From assembly GCF_030013905.1 (NCBI RefSeq), contig NZ_CP124862.1:1367051-1431050 (forward strand): a DNA stretch of 64,000 nt, read 5' to 3'. Shown here one piece after another: positions 1 through 7,132 of the stretch. The notes under the pieces were generated by a model. The model was not told the DNA's origin and did no database searches. It was given only the letters and a program-made list of their open reading frames with translations. Position 1 is the stretch's first letter; each line of letters opens with the position of its first letter. The stretch is from Petroclostridium sp. X23 (lineage in GTDB: Bacteria > Bacillota > Clostridia > SK-Y3). A program made the translations under genes and the position numbers.

Positions 1-19
1 GCATTTTAAATAACAGCAC
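1..19 (-). other. Possible start of a divergent gene running out of the window
   Basis: On the minus strand GAAGGAGG is followed after 8 nt by a GTG (positions 19-17) and an open frame to the window edge. This would be a gene divergent from the repressor. Too little is visible to support a function. Confidence 0.15.
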
Positions 20-82
20 TCTGCATGCCTCCTTCTATTCGCGTCCATGATTATTACTATATTTAGAATTATATTACTATTT

Positions 83-154
83 TCGTAATTAGTCAATACC
101 TTTATCGTAATTTTATTATCATGTATTGAATAATAATATTGTTTTATGTATAAT
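83..154 (+). promoter_or_regulatory. Promoter and operator-like repeats of the phage repressor gene
   Basis: A sigma-A type promoter is visible: TTGAAT at 126-131, a 17-nt spacer and TATAAT at 149-154. Just upstream the octamer TCGTAATT occurs twice (83-90 and 105-112), 22 bp apart, which is two helical turns. The same core recurs as a perfect dyad after the gene (456-471). The spacing suggests binding sites for the small HTH protein encoded at 191-400. That link is inference. Confidence 0.5.
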
Positions 155-190
155 ATTTACTATATTAGTAATCAAAGGAGAGAAAATATA

Positions 191-400
191 ATGATCAAAA
201 TTAAAATATCTAATTTGCTCGGAACACATAAAATGTCTCAAAAAGATTTAGCAGATAAAACAGGTATTAGAGCAGCTACTATTAGCACTTACTATCATGA
301 AACTGTAAAACACATTGCAGTTGAGCATTTAGACAAATTATGTAAGGCATTTGATTGTTCTATATCCGATCTACTAGAATATATACCTGATAAAAAATAA
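191..400 (+). CDS. Small Cro/CI-type HTH repressor
   Basis: This 69-residue protein is almost entirely one XRE/Cro-CI helix-turn-helix domain. The motif runs from about residue 14 (MSQKDLADKTGIRAATISTY) to about 60 (LDKLCKAFDCSISDLLEY). It has no dimerisation or protease domain, so it resembles the short Cro-like regulators of phages and mobile elements. I chose the ATG at 191 because AAAGGAG lies 10 nt upstream; the longer open frame starting at 146 overlaps the -10 box and lacks a ribosome site. TCGTAA sites flank the gene on both sides and suggest autoregulation. It stands beside broken phage genes and is probably the regulator of the decayed prophage. Confidence 0.8.
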   Translation: MIKIKISNLLGTHKMSQKDLADKTGIRAATISTYYHETVKHIAVEHLDKLCKAFDCSISDLLEYIPDKK

Positions 401-455
401 AATAAACGAATAAATATAAAGTCAATGGTAAATAATAACATTAACTGTTAAATAT

Positions 456-471
456 TCGTAAGAGGTTACGA
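456..471. promoter_or_regulatory. TCGTAA/TTACGA dyad, likely operator
   Basis: This is a perfect inverted repeat TCGTAA-GAGG-TTACGA. The half-site matches the core of the two direct TCGTAATT repeats upstream of the HTH gene. It is therefore a plausible second binding site for that regulator, controlling the rightward phage genes. Confidence 0.4.
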
Positions 472-591
472 TATAGTTTTCTGCGTTGCCCTAACTAAAA
501 CATGCGACAGTGGCGTTACATCCTCTACAAATAATTAAGATCTTTTTAAGAAGGTAGAACATCTTCAAAAATAAAACATAGTAGCTAGGTA

Positions 592-619
592 AATCCAATT
601 TTGGATTGGCTATTTTTTT
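592..619 (+). terminator. Rho-independent terminator-like hairpin
   Basis: AATCCAA and TTGGATT pair around a two-base loop, followed by a run of seven T at 613-619. It would end the transcript of the repressor gene. The stretch 401-591 otherwise holds only the TCGTAA dyad; I see no gene in it. Confidence 0.5.
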
Positions 620-689
620 CAGGACAATCATGGGAAAAAATGTAGTAGCATGTTTGGTGTCAGCAATAGCGAAGAAGATACAAAAATTT

Positions 690-965
690 CTTTAAAGTCG
701 ACATAGAATCTTAGATACAAAGATTACTCCCGACGAAATTCGTCGACTTGGCATTGAGAAACCGTAAGGTGAAACTCCTGCAAGAGTAATACTTATAACC
801 GAATCAGGTTATCTAATGCTAGTAGAATATTTTACTGATGATTTAGCTTGAGAAGTTCAAAGGCAGCTGGTAAATTCATATTTGAAAGTTGAAGTAGCAA
901 AGAAAATTATTTATGAAAAAATAATGCCGATATTAAAAAGTATTAGAGGAGATGATGCGCAATGA
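690..965 (+). pseudogene. Broken ORF6N/BRO-type phage antirepressor
   Basis: One frame reads through recognisable antirepressor sequence (around VILITESGYLMLVEYFTDDLA, then EVQRQLVNSY), typical of ORF6N/KilA-N-linked phage antirepressors. It is interrupted by two in-frame stops, a TAA near 766 and a TGA near 851; the TGA sits where the family has Trp (TGG). No frameshift is needed to read across. The 5' end is missing or unrecognisable. The final TGA overlaps the ATG of the next gene in an ATGA arrangement, so the two were once translationally coupled. The product can no longer be made at full length. Confidence 0.6.
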
Positions 966-1195
966 GTGAACAGAAAACGAAAGTTAAAAAACAAAATATA
1001 CCAATTAAAGAGGCAGCAGAAATTATGGGTAAATCTCAGCAATTTGTAAGATTAGGACTCCAAAGAGGCGAACTTCCATTTGGTAAAGCAATAAAAATGT
1101 CAAGCCTATGGACATATCATATAAGTCCTAAATTATTTTATGAGTATCTGGGAATTAATAGCTGCCTTGATGAAGTCAGGAAGGAGGAGGTTTAA
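962..1195 (+). CDS. Phage HTH DNA-binding protein (excisionase/MerR-like)
   Basis: This 77-residue protein has the compact winged-helix pattern of small phage excisionase-like proteins: IPIKEAAEIMGKSQQFVRLGL (residues 14-34) followed by the wing region RGELPFGKAIKMSSLWTYHI. Close relatives are common in prophages of Firmicutes, where they sit among early regulatory genes. The ATG overlaps the stop of the broken antirepressor, and GGAGATGATG upstream provides a ribosome site. It appears intact, unlike its neighbours. Whether it acts as an excisionase or a transcription factor cannot be told. Confidence 0.7.
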   Translation: MSEQKTKVKKQNIPIKEAAEIMGKSQQFVRLGLQRGELPFGKAIKMSSLWTYHISPKLFYEYLGINSCLDEVRKEEV

Positions 1196-1351
1196 TACCA
1201 AATCTAATTATAATTCAAGGAGTAAAAGGGTACATCGATAAAAATAATACAATTCAATTGCCACTTATGGCAAAGAATTAAACCGATGAGAAGAGAAGAT
1301 ATTTATTTGTAATTTCACTAAAACCATAGGTCTGTACGAAATTCGTGCCGA

Positions 1352-1392
1352 CCTTTTATTACTTCCGACGAATTTCGTCGGTAATAAAAAGA
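1352..1392. repeat. Palindromic element of about 40 bp
   Basis: Arms CTTTTATTAC...CCGACGAA and TTCGTCGG-TAATAAAAAG form a long imperfect palindrome. Its 15-base centre (1366-1380) is the exact reverse complement of 731-745. It lies at the 5' end of a broken gene. The interval 1196-1351 holds only a short coding-like scrap (a frame reading GYIDKNNTIQL) and no gene. Confidence 0.45.
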
Positions 1393-1395
1393 GGT

Positions 1396-1543
1396 ATGCG
1401 GACATCTCGGTCTTGGCCATTGTGCTGTAAATGACATGCTCAAGAAAGGCGAGTTACCGCACACCAAGGCAAAAAACCGCATAAGGGTATTTGCAACTGA
1501 TCTAAGAGCATATTTAGATAGCAGAAAAGTTGGGAGTATTTGA
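1396..1543 (+). pseudogene. 5'-truncated excisionase-family HTH gene
   Basis: The frame ending at TGA 1541-1543 reads ...HCAVNDMLKKGELPHTKAKN and then RIRVFATDLRAYLDSRKV. This is the second half of an excisionase/MerR-type DNA-binding domain (helix, wing, C-terminal helix). There is no start codon with a ribosome site, and the 5' side runs straight into the 40-bp palindrome, so the first helix is lost. It is a second, decayed member of the class of the gene at 962-1195. Confidence 0.5.
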
Positions 1544-1558
1544 GAAAGTGAGGTTAGT

Positions 1559-1739
1559 ATGAGCAATTTAATCCCAGTAGATGATTTTGGAGTAACGGAA
1601 AAAAGAAGAATTCCGGTAGTAAGCAGTCGTAAGATTGCTGAAAAATTTGATAAAAGACACGACAATGTTTTGAGAGATATTGAATCATTAGATTGCAGTA
1701 AAGAATTTTCAGCCCTCAATTTTGAGGAGTCAAATACCA
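1559..1739 (+). pseudogene. Rha-family phage regulator, C-terminally truncated
   Basis: The N-terminal 55 residues match the start of phage Rha regulatory proteins, which carry a conserved VVSSRKIAEKFDKRHDNVLRDI segment. Intact Rha proteins are usually well over 100 residues. Here the family sequence stops near NFEESNTT, and the frame then runs into the oppositely oriented terminator at 1750-1777 and ends at 1771. I read this as a truncation junction between remnants of the early region and the leftward late genes. A ribosome site (GTGAGG) precedes the ATG. Confidence 0.6.
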
Positions 1740-1749
1740 CTGCACAAAT

Positions 1750-1777
1750 AAAAAAAACCGGGGTACTTTAACCCCGG
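1750..1777 (-). terminator. Rho-independent terminator of the leftward phage operon
   Basis: CCGGGGT (1758-1764) and ACCCCGG (1771-1777) form a GC-rich hairpin. On the minus strand it is followed by seven T (1757-1751). It would end transcription of the minus-strand phage genes 1911-10122. The interval 1778-1910 contains a coding-like scrap (DFGSPFEILHSGLKPAVRYA) whose family I do not recognise. Confidence 0.65.
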
Positions 1778-1910
1778 CAAATGAAATAATAGAAGCAATC
1801 TGTACGAAATAAAGATGATTTTGGTAGTCCGTTTGAAATTTTGCATTCAGGCCTCAAACCGGCTGTCAGATATGCGCTTTACCGTCTCAACACCCAAGAC
1901 AATATTTATT

Positions 1911-2441
1911 TTACCAGTCCGCTTTATCCATCAGGATCCCCATGTGTTTTGCTGAAGCCTGATTATATTTATGGCTACGTTGGAGTTTCTCAAGTGCTTC
2001 AATCTTCTCACGTATAGCTTTCTCGAATTCTTGTCTTTGAGTGTTATATTCCTGAATTTTTTTGCTAATCTGACTATCAAATTTGGCCTTTTCTCTCTCT
2101 GCCTTTTCTCTGTATTTTACTGTGCTTTTAAGCATGTCTTTAATAACCGGATTGCACTTAGTTTTAAGAATGCTTTTATATTCATCTATTTCATATCGAA
2201 TATCTTTCTTTTTCTGTGCTAATTCTTGAAGCTTATTTTTATCTGTTTCAAACATGTACTGCGTTTCCATTTCAGCTAATTCTCTTTCAAGCCTTGGAAT
2301 CTCGGCACCTGCAGCACTCTTTTTATTCTTCATTTTTATTTTTAATTCATGTACTTTATCAATTTCCTCAAGGTATAATCTGCTTTCTTTCTGAACTTCA
2401 TCAGTTAATAATAATTCGGTATCGTTTAAATTTTGTTTCAT
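1911..2441 (-). CDS. Coiled-coil phage protein of unknown function
   Basis: The product has 176 residues and is extremely rich in Lys, Glu and Gln with heptad-like spacing over almost its whole length, so a long coiled coil is predicted. There is no signal peptide or membrane segment. It is the gene after the ClpP-like protease in transcription order, where tailed phages often place scaffold or capsid genes. A scaffold-like role is conceivable, but I see no sequence family to support it. The ATG at 2441 follows AAGGAGAT at good spacing. It is the last gene before the terminator at 1750-1777. Confidence 0.6.
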   Translation of the reverse strand: MKQNLNDTELLLTDEVQKESRLYLEEIDKVHELKIKMKNKKSAAGAEIPRLERELAEMETQYMFETDKNKLQELAQKKKDIRYEIDEYKSILKTKCNPVIKDMLKSTVKYREKAEREKAKFDSQISKKIQEYNTQRQEFEKAIREKIEALEKLQRSHKYNQASAKHMGILMDKADW

Positions 2442-2466
2442 AGTTGGTAATCTCCTTTATAATTTA

Positions 2467-3060
2467 TTAGATTCTTTTTTCTTTCATTTTCAATAGCTTT
2501 AATTGAGTTTCCATCTGTTTGGCGCTAACTTCTTCAAACATTATTCCATCTACTAACCCATATGCTAAAGCCTGGTCCGGTGTGAGCCATGTTTCTTTAT
2601 CCATGAACTTCAATAACTCTTGTTGACTCATGCCGCTTTTAAGCCGGTAGGCATTTGCAATTGTGTCATTGGTATTTTTCAATACCATTGCCATGTGTTC
2701 CATGTCTCTGTAATCCCCTGAGGTTCTTGAACTTACATTGTGCATCATAAGCTGTGATGTGGGAGACATTAAGACTTTTTTACCTGACATTGCGATAACA
2801 CTTGCAGCCGAAGCAGCTAACCCTGTAATCTTTACTGTTACATTCCCGGGATATGATTTTAACGTGGTATATATTTCAGATCCAGCAAAGACATGACCTC
2901 CAGGACTATTTACATACACTTCTAGATCTTCGCCTTTCGCTTTTTCTATTTCTTCATCTACCTTTTTAGGACTTGTCGCTTCCATATTGAGCCAATCATA
3001 TATCCATTGTTCATCACTGGACACTATGTAACCCTTGATATTTATTACCGCCATAGCCAT
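2467..3060 (-). CDS. ClpP-like prohead protease (S14)
   Basis: This 197-residue protein has the ClpP fold signature used by many tailed phages for head maturation. VYVNSPGGHVFAG (48-60) is the oxyanion/beta region, the nucleophile Ser84 lies in GLAASAASV, and His107 lies in MMHNVSS; a Glu/Asp near LTPDQALAYGLVDG completes the expected triad region. Chromosomal ClpP has a QPxGG motif after the active His and a longer N-terminal processing region, both absent here. In intact phages it sits between portal and major capsid genes. Neither is in the window, so the substrate may be gone. Confidence 0.85.
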   Translation of the reverse strand: MAMAVINIKGYIVSSDEQWIYDWLNMEATSPKKVDEEIEKAKGEDLEVYVNSPGGHVFAGSEIYTTLKSYPGNVTVKITGLAASAASVIAMSGKKVLMSPTSQLMMHNVSSRTSGDYRDMEHMAMVLKNTNDTIANAYRLKSGMSQQELLKFMDKETWLTPDQALAYGLVDGIMFEEVSAKQMETQLKLLKMKEKRI

Positions 3061-3072
3061 AGCCCCCTTAAG

Positions 3073-3294
3073 TTATCTTCTTCTTAATTCATCTAACTTT
3101 CTTTGTGCCTCTTCTTTGGTAGTAGCTTTACTATCAACTCTGTAGCCTCTCCAGTTATTCTGTTTCATTGTTTCAATGGTGCCCACGATGGTTTTTTCTG
3201 TATCAGTCATTGCAGTTTTCTTTTTATTTTCTGCCCATGCTTCAAGTACCATGATTTGTTCATTTGATAATTTTTTATGTGTCATTTTTTCCAT
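3073..3294 (-). CDS. Small hypothetical phage protein
   Basis: This is a 73-residue, charged, soluble protein (start MEKMTHKKLSNEQIMVLEAW). It is mostly helical with a Lys/Arg-rich C-terminus (EEAQRKLDELRRR). I recognise no family. The ATG follows AGGAGT at a usual distance, and the gene ends 12 nt before the ClpP-like protease start, so the two are co-transcribed. The IS110 element lies just upstream and separates it from the rest of the leftward operon, so it may have lost its original promoter. Confidence 0.55.
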   Translation of the reverse strand: MEKMTHKKLSNEQIMVLEAWAENKKKTAMTDTEKTIVGTIETMKQNNWRGYRVDSKATTKEEAQRKLDELRRR

Positions 3295-3479
3295 TTTACA
3301 TTACTCCTAGTACAATATAGTTGTAATCAATCAGCAACACTTTAGTTGCTGGAATTACCAAATCTTAATACTTAACATAACTTTGAACATATCGTATCTA
3401 AACCTTAAGCAAATCAATAGGCTTCTCACCTTAGCCTACTGCCAGTATTTGGCTGGCCTGTACCTTGACAATCATGTAT

Positions 3480-3705
3480 AATGCTTTTCGGACTCGGAGG
3501 GTTGATGGAATTCCTCCTGGGACGGCTCCTCATGGAGACGACTACCCGTAATTAAGACTGTCTATCCATTCCGGTAAGTTTACATGATTTGGCTGGTTGA
3601 GGCCGGCTTTTTAGCTGGTTCCTCGTGTCACATGCTAGGTTGCATACTTACAGGAGTAGGAATGGATGCTCCATTGTCCACAATACAAAAAAATGAAGGA
3701 GGCTT
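3480..3705 (+). ncRNA. Candidate bridge RNA region of the IS110 element
   Basis: IS110-group elements encode a bridge RNA in the non-coding left end, upstream of the transposase. This stretch has the right place and size and is rich in self-complementarity: GGAGG/CCTCC arms around 3499-3520, CTCC-TCAT-GGAG near 3528-3540, and GGCTGG/GCCGGC-like pairing near 3592-3612. A TATAAT box lies at about 3477-3482. The family rule is known; this specific RNA is inference from position and folding by eye. Confidence 0.4.
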
Positions 3706-3709
3706 TTTT

Positions 3710-4999
3710 ATGAACCAGGTTCCTGTTACCGGGATCGATGTGGGTAAGCGGTTCTCAGAGATGGCAATTCTCTCACCTTCAAATCAGGTGTATGCCCGCA
3801 TCCGGATTAACCATGATGCCTATTCCAACTTTGACAGAGCCTTTGAGCTCCTTAGAAAAGCAGAAAAGGAGTTTGAAGCAAAGCCTGTCGTCATCATGGA
3901 ATCCACCGGCCATTACCACAAAATCCTTTTCCAAACCCTCACGAAGAATGGATATGAGGTTTGCGTCATAAACCCCATCCAATCTGATTCTATCAAAAAT
4001 ATTCGGGTTAGGAAAGTAAAAAATGATAAAGTGGATGCTAAGAGGATTGCCTTACTGTACCGTTTCGGACAGCTTAAAACCACCAATATTCCTCACGAAG
4101 ACATAGATTGCCTAAGAAGCCTTTGCCGCCACTACTACAAGCTTTCTGACCAGCTTACTGCCTATAAGAACAGGCTCTTGGGTATTGTTGACCAGCTTTT
4201 CTTAAGCTTTACCGAAGTCTTCAAGGATGTTTCCTCCTGCACTGCACTAGCGATTCTTGAAAAATATCCTACACCTGAGGATATCCTCAAAGCCGATAGA
4301 CAGAAATTGATTTCTCTTATACAAAAGACCGCCAGGAAAAACATTAAATGGGCTACAGGTAAATACGAATCACTTTGTTCCAAGGCCAGCAACTTCAAGC
4401 CTTTGAGCATTAATTCCATTGCCAATGCTGCAATGCTTAAAGCCAATATTGTCATGATTAAAACCTTGATGCAATCTCTGGATGCAGCCGTTGAAGCTAT
4501 CCACGAGCTTTTGGACAAGGATGCTTCAAAGGATATGCCGGTTCTATCTTTGACGATCGAACTACTGTGCTCCATCCCCGGTATCGGACTACTGACTGCA
4601 GCTACTATTATAGCTGAAATCGGAGATTTTAGTGCTTTCTCCAAGCCGGACAAGCTGGTTGCTTACTTCGGTGTAGACCCCTCTGTTACTCAATCAGGTC
4701 AATTTGAAGGTACTGAAAACAAGATGTCCAAACGGGGTCCTAGATTGCTTAGACGAGTAGTTTTCACGACCGCTCTGGCTAATGTACGTAAGAAACGTAA
4801 TGGCCAGGAACACAATCCGGTATTGTATGAATACTACCGAAAAAAATGCCTAAGTAAGCCTAAAAAAGTAGCACTAGGTGCAGTAATGCATAAGCTGGTT
4901 TCAATCATCTTTGCTGTTCTCAGAGATAGAAAACCATTTGTTTTAAGAATGCCTGAAGAACATGCAAAAATGCTTATAGCAAAGAATTCAGCGGCTTAA
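3710..4999 (+). CDS. IS110-family transposase (DEDD recombinase)
   Basis: The protein has 429 residues when started at the ATG at 3710, which follows AATGAAGGAGG; the open frame extending back to 3584 lies in the non-coding left end. The N-terminal RuvC-like DEDD domain starts GIDVGKRFSEMAIL, continues with VIMESTGHYH, and ends in NDKVDAKRIA. The C-terminal transposase_20 domain contains IPGIGLLTAATIIAEIGDF and the expected serine nucleophile in GVDPSVTQSG, followed by MSKRGPRLLRR. A helical linker lies between. All signature residues appear intact, so it may be active. The long upstream non-coding region places it in the IS110 group rather than IS1111. Confidence 0.93.
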   Translation: MNQVPVTGIDVGKRFSEMAILSPSNQVYARIRINHDAYSNFDRAFELLRKAEKEFEAKPVVIMESTGHYHKILFQTLTKNGYEVCVINPIQSDSIKNIRVRKVKNDKVDAKRIALLYRFGQLKTTNIPHEDIDCLRSLCRHYYKLSDQLTAYKNRLLGIVDQLFLSFTEVFKDVSSCTALAILEKYPTPEDILKADRQKLISLIQKTARKNIKWATGKYESLCSKASNFKPLSINSIANAAMLKANIVMIKTLMQSLDAAVEAIHELLDKDASKDMPVLSLTIELLCSIPGIGLLTAATIIAEIGDFSAFSKPDKLVAYFGVDPSVTQSGQFEGTENKMSKRGPRLLRRVVFTTALANVRKKRNGQEHNPVLYEYYRKKCLSKPKKVALGAVMHKLVSIIFAVLRDRKPFVLRMPEEHAKMLIAKNSAA

Positions 5000-5200
5000 T
5001 ACATACATGCTCAATGTTTAGTTTTCAATGTCCAGAGACCGGCTATTTTATGTTTACCAAAAGTAGGTGGTTTTGTTGTCATGCCTATATTCAAGGCACT
5101 TGCTTTAAAATATTTTTAAAGAAAATTTCTTAAAACCTATTGACAACAATTAGCTGGTCTTAATCTTTATTGTTATATTCCAGTGCCATCATTCTCTCAG

Positions 5201-5554
5201 TTATTTTCTGGCACCATTTATATAGTTAAGTAGTTCATCTGTCTCGATCATATCCTCCGGGGCCAATTCTGTAAGTTGCTTAATTATGCTTGAATGGTTT
5301 TTAATCATAGTGTTATATATCTCAACCTCAGGAGACTTTTTTGTCCCCCATTGGTTTTCGCCATTCTGATATTCGGATACAACCCCATCTTTGTTTATAG
5401 TTTCTTGCAGATCTTCTAGCGTTACTGTCATAAAAGCTGCATTTTCAATTAGAGACTTTGCTATTTTCAACTTACTTTCATCAATATTCTCAAATATAGA
5501 ATTCAGCCGTTTTATTTCTGCTGATATTCTTTTATGTTTATCTGATTTTTTCAA
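5201..5554 (-). CDS. Phage small-terminase-like (P27-like) protein
   Basis: This 117-residue protein has a helical N-terminus and a central stretch (ATLEDLQETINKDGVVSEYQ-type, then NGENQWGTKKSPEVEIYNTM). The pattern is that of P27-like small terminase subunits and related phage proteins: a helix, a basic GTKKSP loop and a long helix. Such proteins bind phage DNA and recruit the large terminase. The start is TTG at 5554 behind AAAGGAAG. It follows the sigma-factor gene on the minus strand. No large terminase follows; the IS110 element comes next. The terminase assignment is moderate. Confidence 0.5.
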   Translation of the reverse strand: MKKSDKHKRISAEIKRLNSIFENIDESKLKIAKSLIENAAFMTVTLEDLQETINKDGVVSEYQNGENQWGTKKSPEVEIYNTMIKNHSSIIKQLTELAPEDMIETDELLNYINGARK

Positions 5555-5634
5555 AGAATCGCTTCCTTTCTGTACTACACCCCTTATGTGTGTATCACGC
5601 AGTAAAATTGTTGCTCACCTTCGGTCTCCGTGGC

Positions 5635-6411
5635 TTAACCACGGCCATTTTTATGGGGGGGAGTATTAGACCCCAATCTTTCGATGATCTTATTAACCTC
5701 TTCTTCAATTTCCATCAGCGTCATTGCGGCTCTTTCGGTTGAACTTGTAAAAGTGTATTTAAAATTATTTAAACCACTTGCAAATGCGGTACTTTCAATA
5801 CATGGGCCTGCATACTCTTCCCATAATTTTTGCAATTTTCCTTTCATTCTTAATCGACTCAGCCCTGCTCTTCTTATTTGATGCACTCTTTCTGTAGATA
5901 TCTTAAAAGCTTCTGCAATATCCCTGGTAGCATCTCCTGCATAATAGTAATTTCTGATAATTTGTTCTTCGCGGCTTGGAAGTTTTTCTAATGCTTCTTC
6001 AATTGCCTCTTTCAATTCTTCTAATGCGGCAGCTTCTTCATGAGCCATCAAACTTTCATCTTCCAAGGTGTCTACTAAAGTGAGATTATCCCTGTCCGGT
6101 AAATCCTCATCCAGTGAATCAGCATTAAGCCGAGTTACTTTTACATATCTCCAAAGATGTCTTTTTAAGGCTGTAGTATAGTAACTGATAAACTTTATAT
6201 TTCTAGCTGGGTTATAATGCTTTACGGCTTTTACTAAGGCAATATAACTTTCTTGTAATAAATCCTCACTTTCCTGTGGATCTTTAGCAATCCAATTGCA
6301 TATGCGGTTAATCATCCCTAGATTGTTCTTATATAGCTGCTCTATTGCATATTTCTCACCTCTATCCGCATTTTCTATAAGAGCCTCATTGCTTACATTC
6401 TGAGTATTCAT
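5635..6411 (-). CDS. Phage-encoded sigma-70 family RNA polymerase factor
   Basis: This 258-residue protein has region 2 (LLQESYIALVKAVKHYNP through FISYYTTALKRHLWRYVK, about 50-90) and region 4 (LPSREEQIIRNYYY to STERVHQIRRAGLSRLR, about 143-190). Region 1.1 and a full region 3 are lacking. A C-terminal tail of about 60 residues is not typical of sigma factors. It probably directs host RNA polymerase to late phage promoters. The ATG at 6411 lies 3 nt after a 10-codon leader ORF with a perfect ribosome site, so translation is probably coupled. Confidence 0.85.
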   Translation of the reverse strand: MNTQNVSNEALIENADRGEKYAIEQLYKNNLGMINRICNWIAKDPQESEDLLQESYIALVKAVKHYNPARNIKFISYYTTALKRHLWRYVKVTRLNADSLDEDLPDRDNLTLVDTLEDESLMAHEEAAALEELKEAIEEALEKLPSREEQIIRNYYYAGDATRDIAEAFKISTERVHQIRRAGLSRLRMKGKLQKLWEEYAGPCIESTAFASGLNNFKYTFTSSTERAAMTLMEIEEEVNKIIERLGSNTPPHKNGRG

Positions 6412-6414
6412 GAC

Positions 6415-6447
6415 CTAAAACTCCTTCAATTTTATTTTCACTATCAT
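6415..6447 (-). CDS. Ten-codon leader ORF before the sigma gene
   Basis: AAAGGAGGTGA is followed by ATG and the frame MIVKIKLKEF-stop, which ends 3 nt before the sigma-factor ATG. Its ATG overlaps the stop of the 57-residue ORF (ATGA). The coding part contains TTGAAGGAG, which doubles as the sigma gene's ribosome site. It looks like a translational coupling peptide rather than a functional protein. Confidence 0.4.
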   Translation of the reverse strand: MIVKIKLKEF

Positions 6448-6617
6448 GGGTCACCTCCTTTTATATTCCGTTTTTCTGCTGCCGCTGCTCTCTTATGCCC
6501 TTTCCCCCTTTTAATGGCCTCCATCAAAATATCCTGCGGAAGTTTAAAAAGTTCATTTTCATAAACAACTAGCACGCATTTACTGCATTGCAATACAAAC
6601 TGTTTATTCTGCGCCAT
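6444..6617 (-). CDS. Small phage protein, 57 residues
   Basis: This frame begins at an ATG overlapping the stop of the upstream gene (TGATG at 6619-6615) and ends in TGA at 6446-6444. It encodes a 57-residue basic protein starting MAQNKQFVLQCSKCVLVVYE, with a lone CxxC pair and a Lys/Arg-rich C-terminus (KRGKGHKRAAAAEKR). The overlap on both sides and unbroken leftward gene order support it as a real gene. Function unknown; the CxxC and basic tail could suit nucleic-acid binding. Confidence 0.55.
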   Translation of the reverse strand: MAQNKQFVLQCSKCVLVVYENELFKLPQDILMEAIKRGKGHKRAAAAEKRNIKGGDP

Positions 6618-6847
6618 CACTTCACTCCCTTAAACCCCTCTAAGACTTCTTCCGGTGTCATAGTGTGATTAAATCTTTCTTCAAATGTTCTATATATTTG
6701 GTTCAGCAAGTCACATACCGCCCGGTATCCTTCCAGATCTTGCTCTGTTGCTGCATCCCCTTTACTATCCAGCTCTTTTTCTACTGACTTAGTAAAGCGC
6801 AGCAGGCTATTATAATACTTTTTAAGATTTTCAATCACGTCTATCAT
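6617..6847 (-). CDS. Small hypothetical phage protein, 76 residues
   Basis: The protein is acidic, helical and soluble (MIDVIENLKKYYNSLLRF...), with no recognised family. I use the ATG at 6847, which overlaps the stop of the upstream gene in an ATGA arrangement behind GGAGGTTGC, rather than the in-frame start at 6856. It is part of a tightly overlapping chain of small genes between the replication module and the sigma factor. Confidence 0.55.
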   Translation of the reverse strand: MIDVIENLKKYYNSLLRFTKSVEKELDSKGDAATEQDLEGYRAVCDLLNQIYRTFEERFNHTMTPEEVLEGFKGVK

Positions 6848-7116
6848 GCTCCGCAACCTCCATTCAGATGCTTATAAGTCGGCAAAGCATTGTATATCTT
6901 TCTATATGCAATATCATAAGCTTCCGAGTTAACCAACTCCGGCTTATTTGCATCGAATCCCACCAAAGTACATAGCTTTTGTTTTAGTCCTCCTTTCCCA
7001 TACCATACGCGGTTAGCGCAAAAATCATGGCATTTAGATCCTCTATATAAAAGTGCCCGATTATATAAGCTCTGCAACTCAGGTTCAATCTTCACTATTT
7101 GCTCCCAGGTCATCAT
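6844..7116 (-). CDS. Small hypothetical phage protein, 90 residues
   Basis: The protein contains LYNRALLYRGSKCHDFCANR and later VWYGKGGLKQKLCTLVGFDA. Cysteines at CHDFC suggest possible metal binding, but the spacing fits no motif I know. The start MMTWEQ follows AGAAAGGAT. It overlaps the next gene by four bases. It is the first gene leftward of the repeat-rich presumed origin at 7133-7432. Similar small proteins are found in Firmicutes prophages between replication and packaging genes, but I do not recognise a function. Confidence 0.5.
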   Translation of the reverse strand: MMTWEQIVKIEPELQSLYNRALLYRGSKCHDFCANRVWYGKGGLKQKLCTLVGFDANKPELVNSEAYDIAYRKIYNALPTYKHLNGGCGA

Positions 7117-7132
7117 TAATCAATCCTTTCTA

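Larger units (their letters stand above)
3310..5160 (+). mobile_element. IS110-family insertion sequence (ends approximate)
   Basis: The element has a DEDD transposase gene with a structured non-coding stretch of about 390 bp upstream and about 160 bp downstream. IS110 elements have no clear terminal inverted repeats, and I could not fix the exact ends. A CAGCAAC/GTTGCTG hairpin at 3332-3351 and the sequence around 5140-5160 are candidate boundary regions. It separates two minus-strand phage genes and is oriented against them. Confidence 0.6.

Noticed and set aside
1..1000. A second copy of the tRNA-Ala 3' end as the left attachment site
   Set aside because: I found no match to the T arm or acceptor of tRNA-Ala in the left part of the window, so the boundary must be outside it or lost.
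4162..4653. 163-residue ORF antisense to the IS110 transposase
   Set aside because: Shadow of the transposase frame, with no start signal or family pattern.
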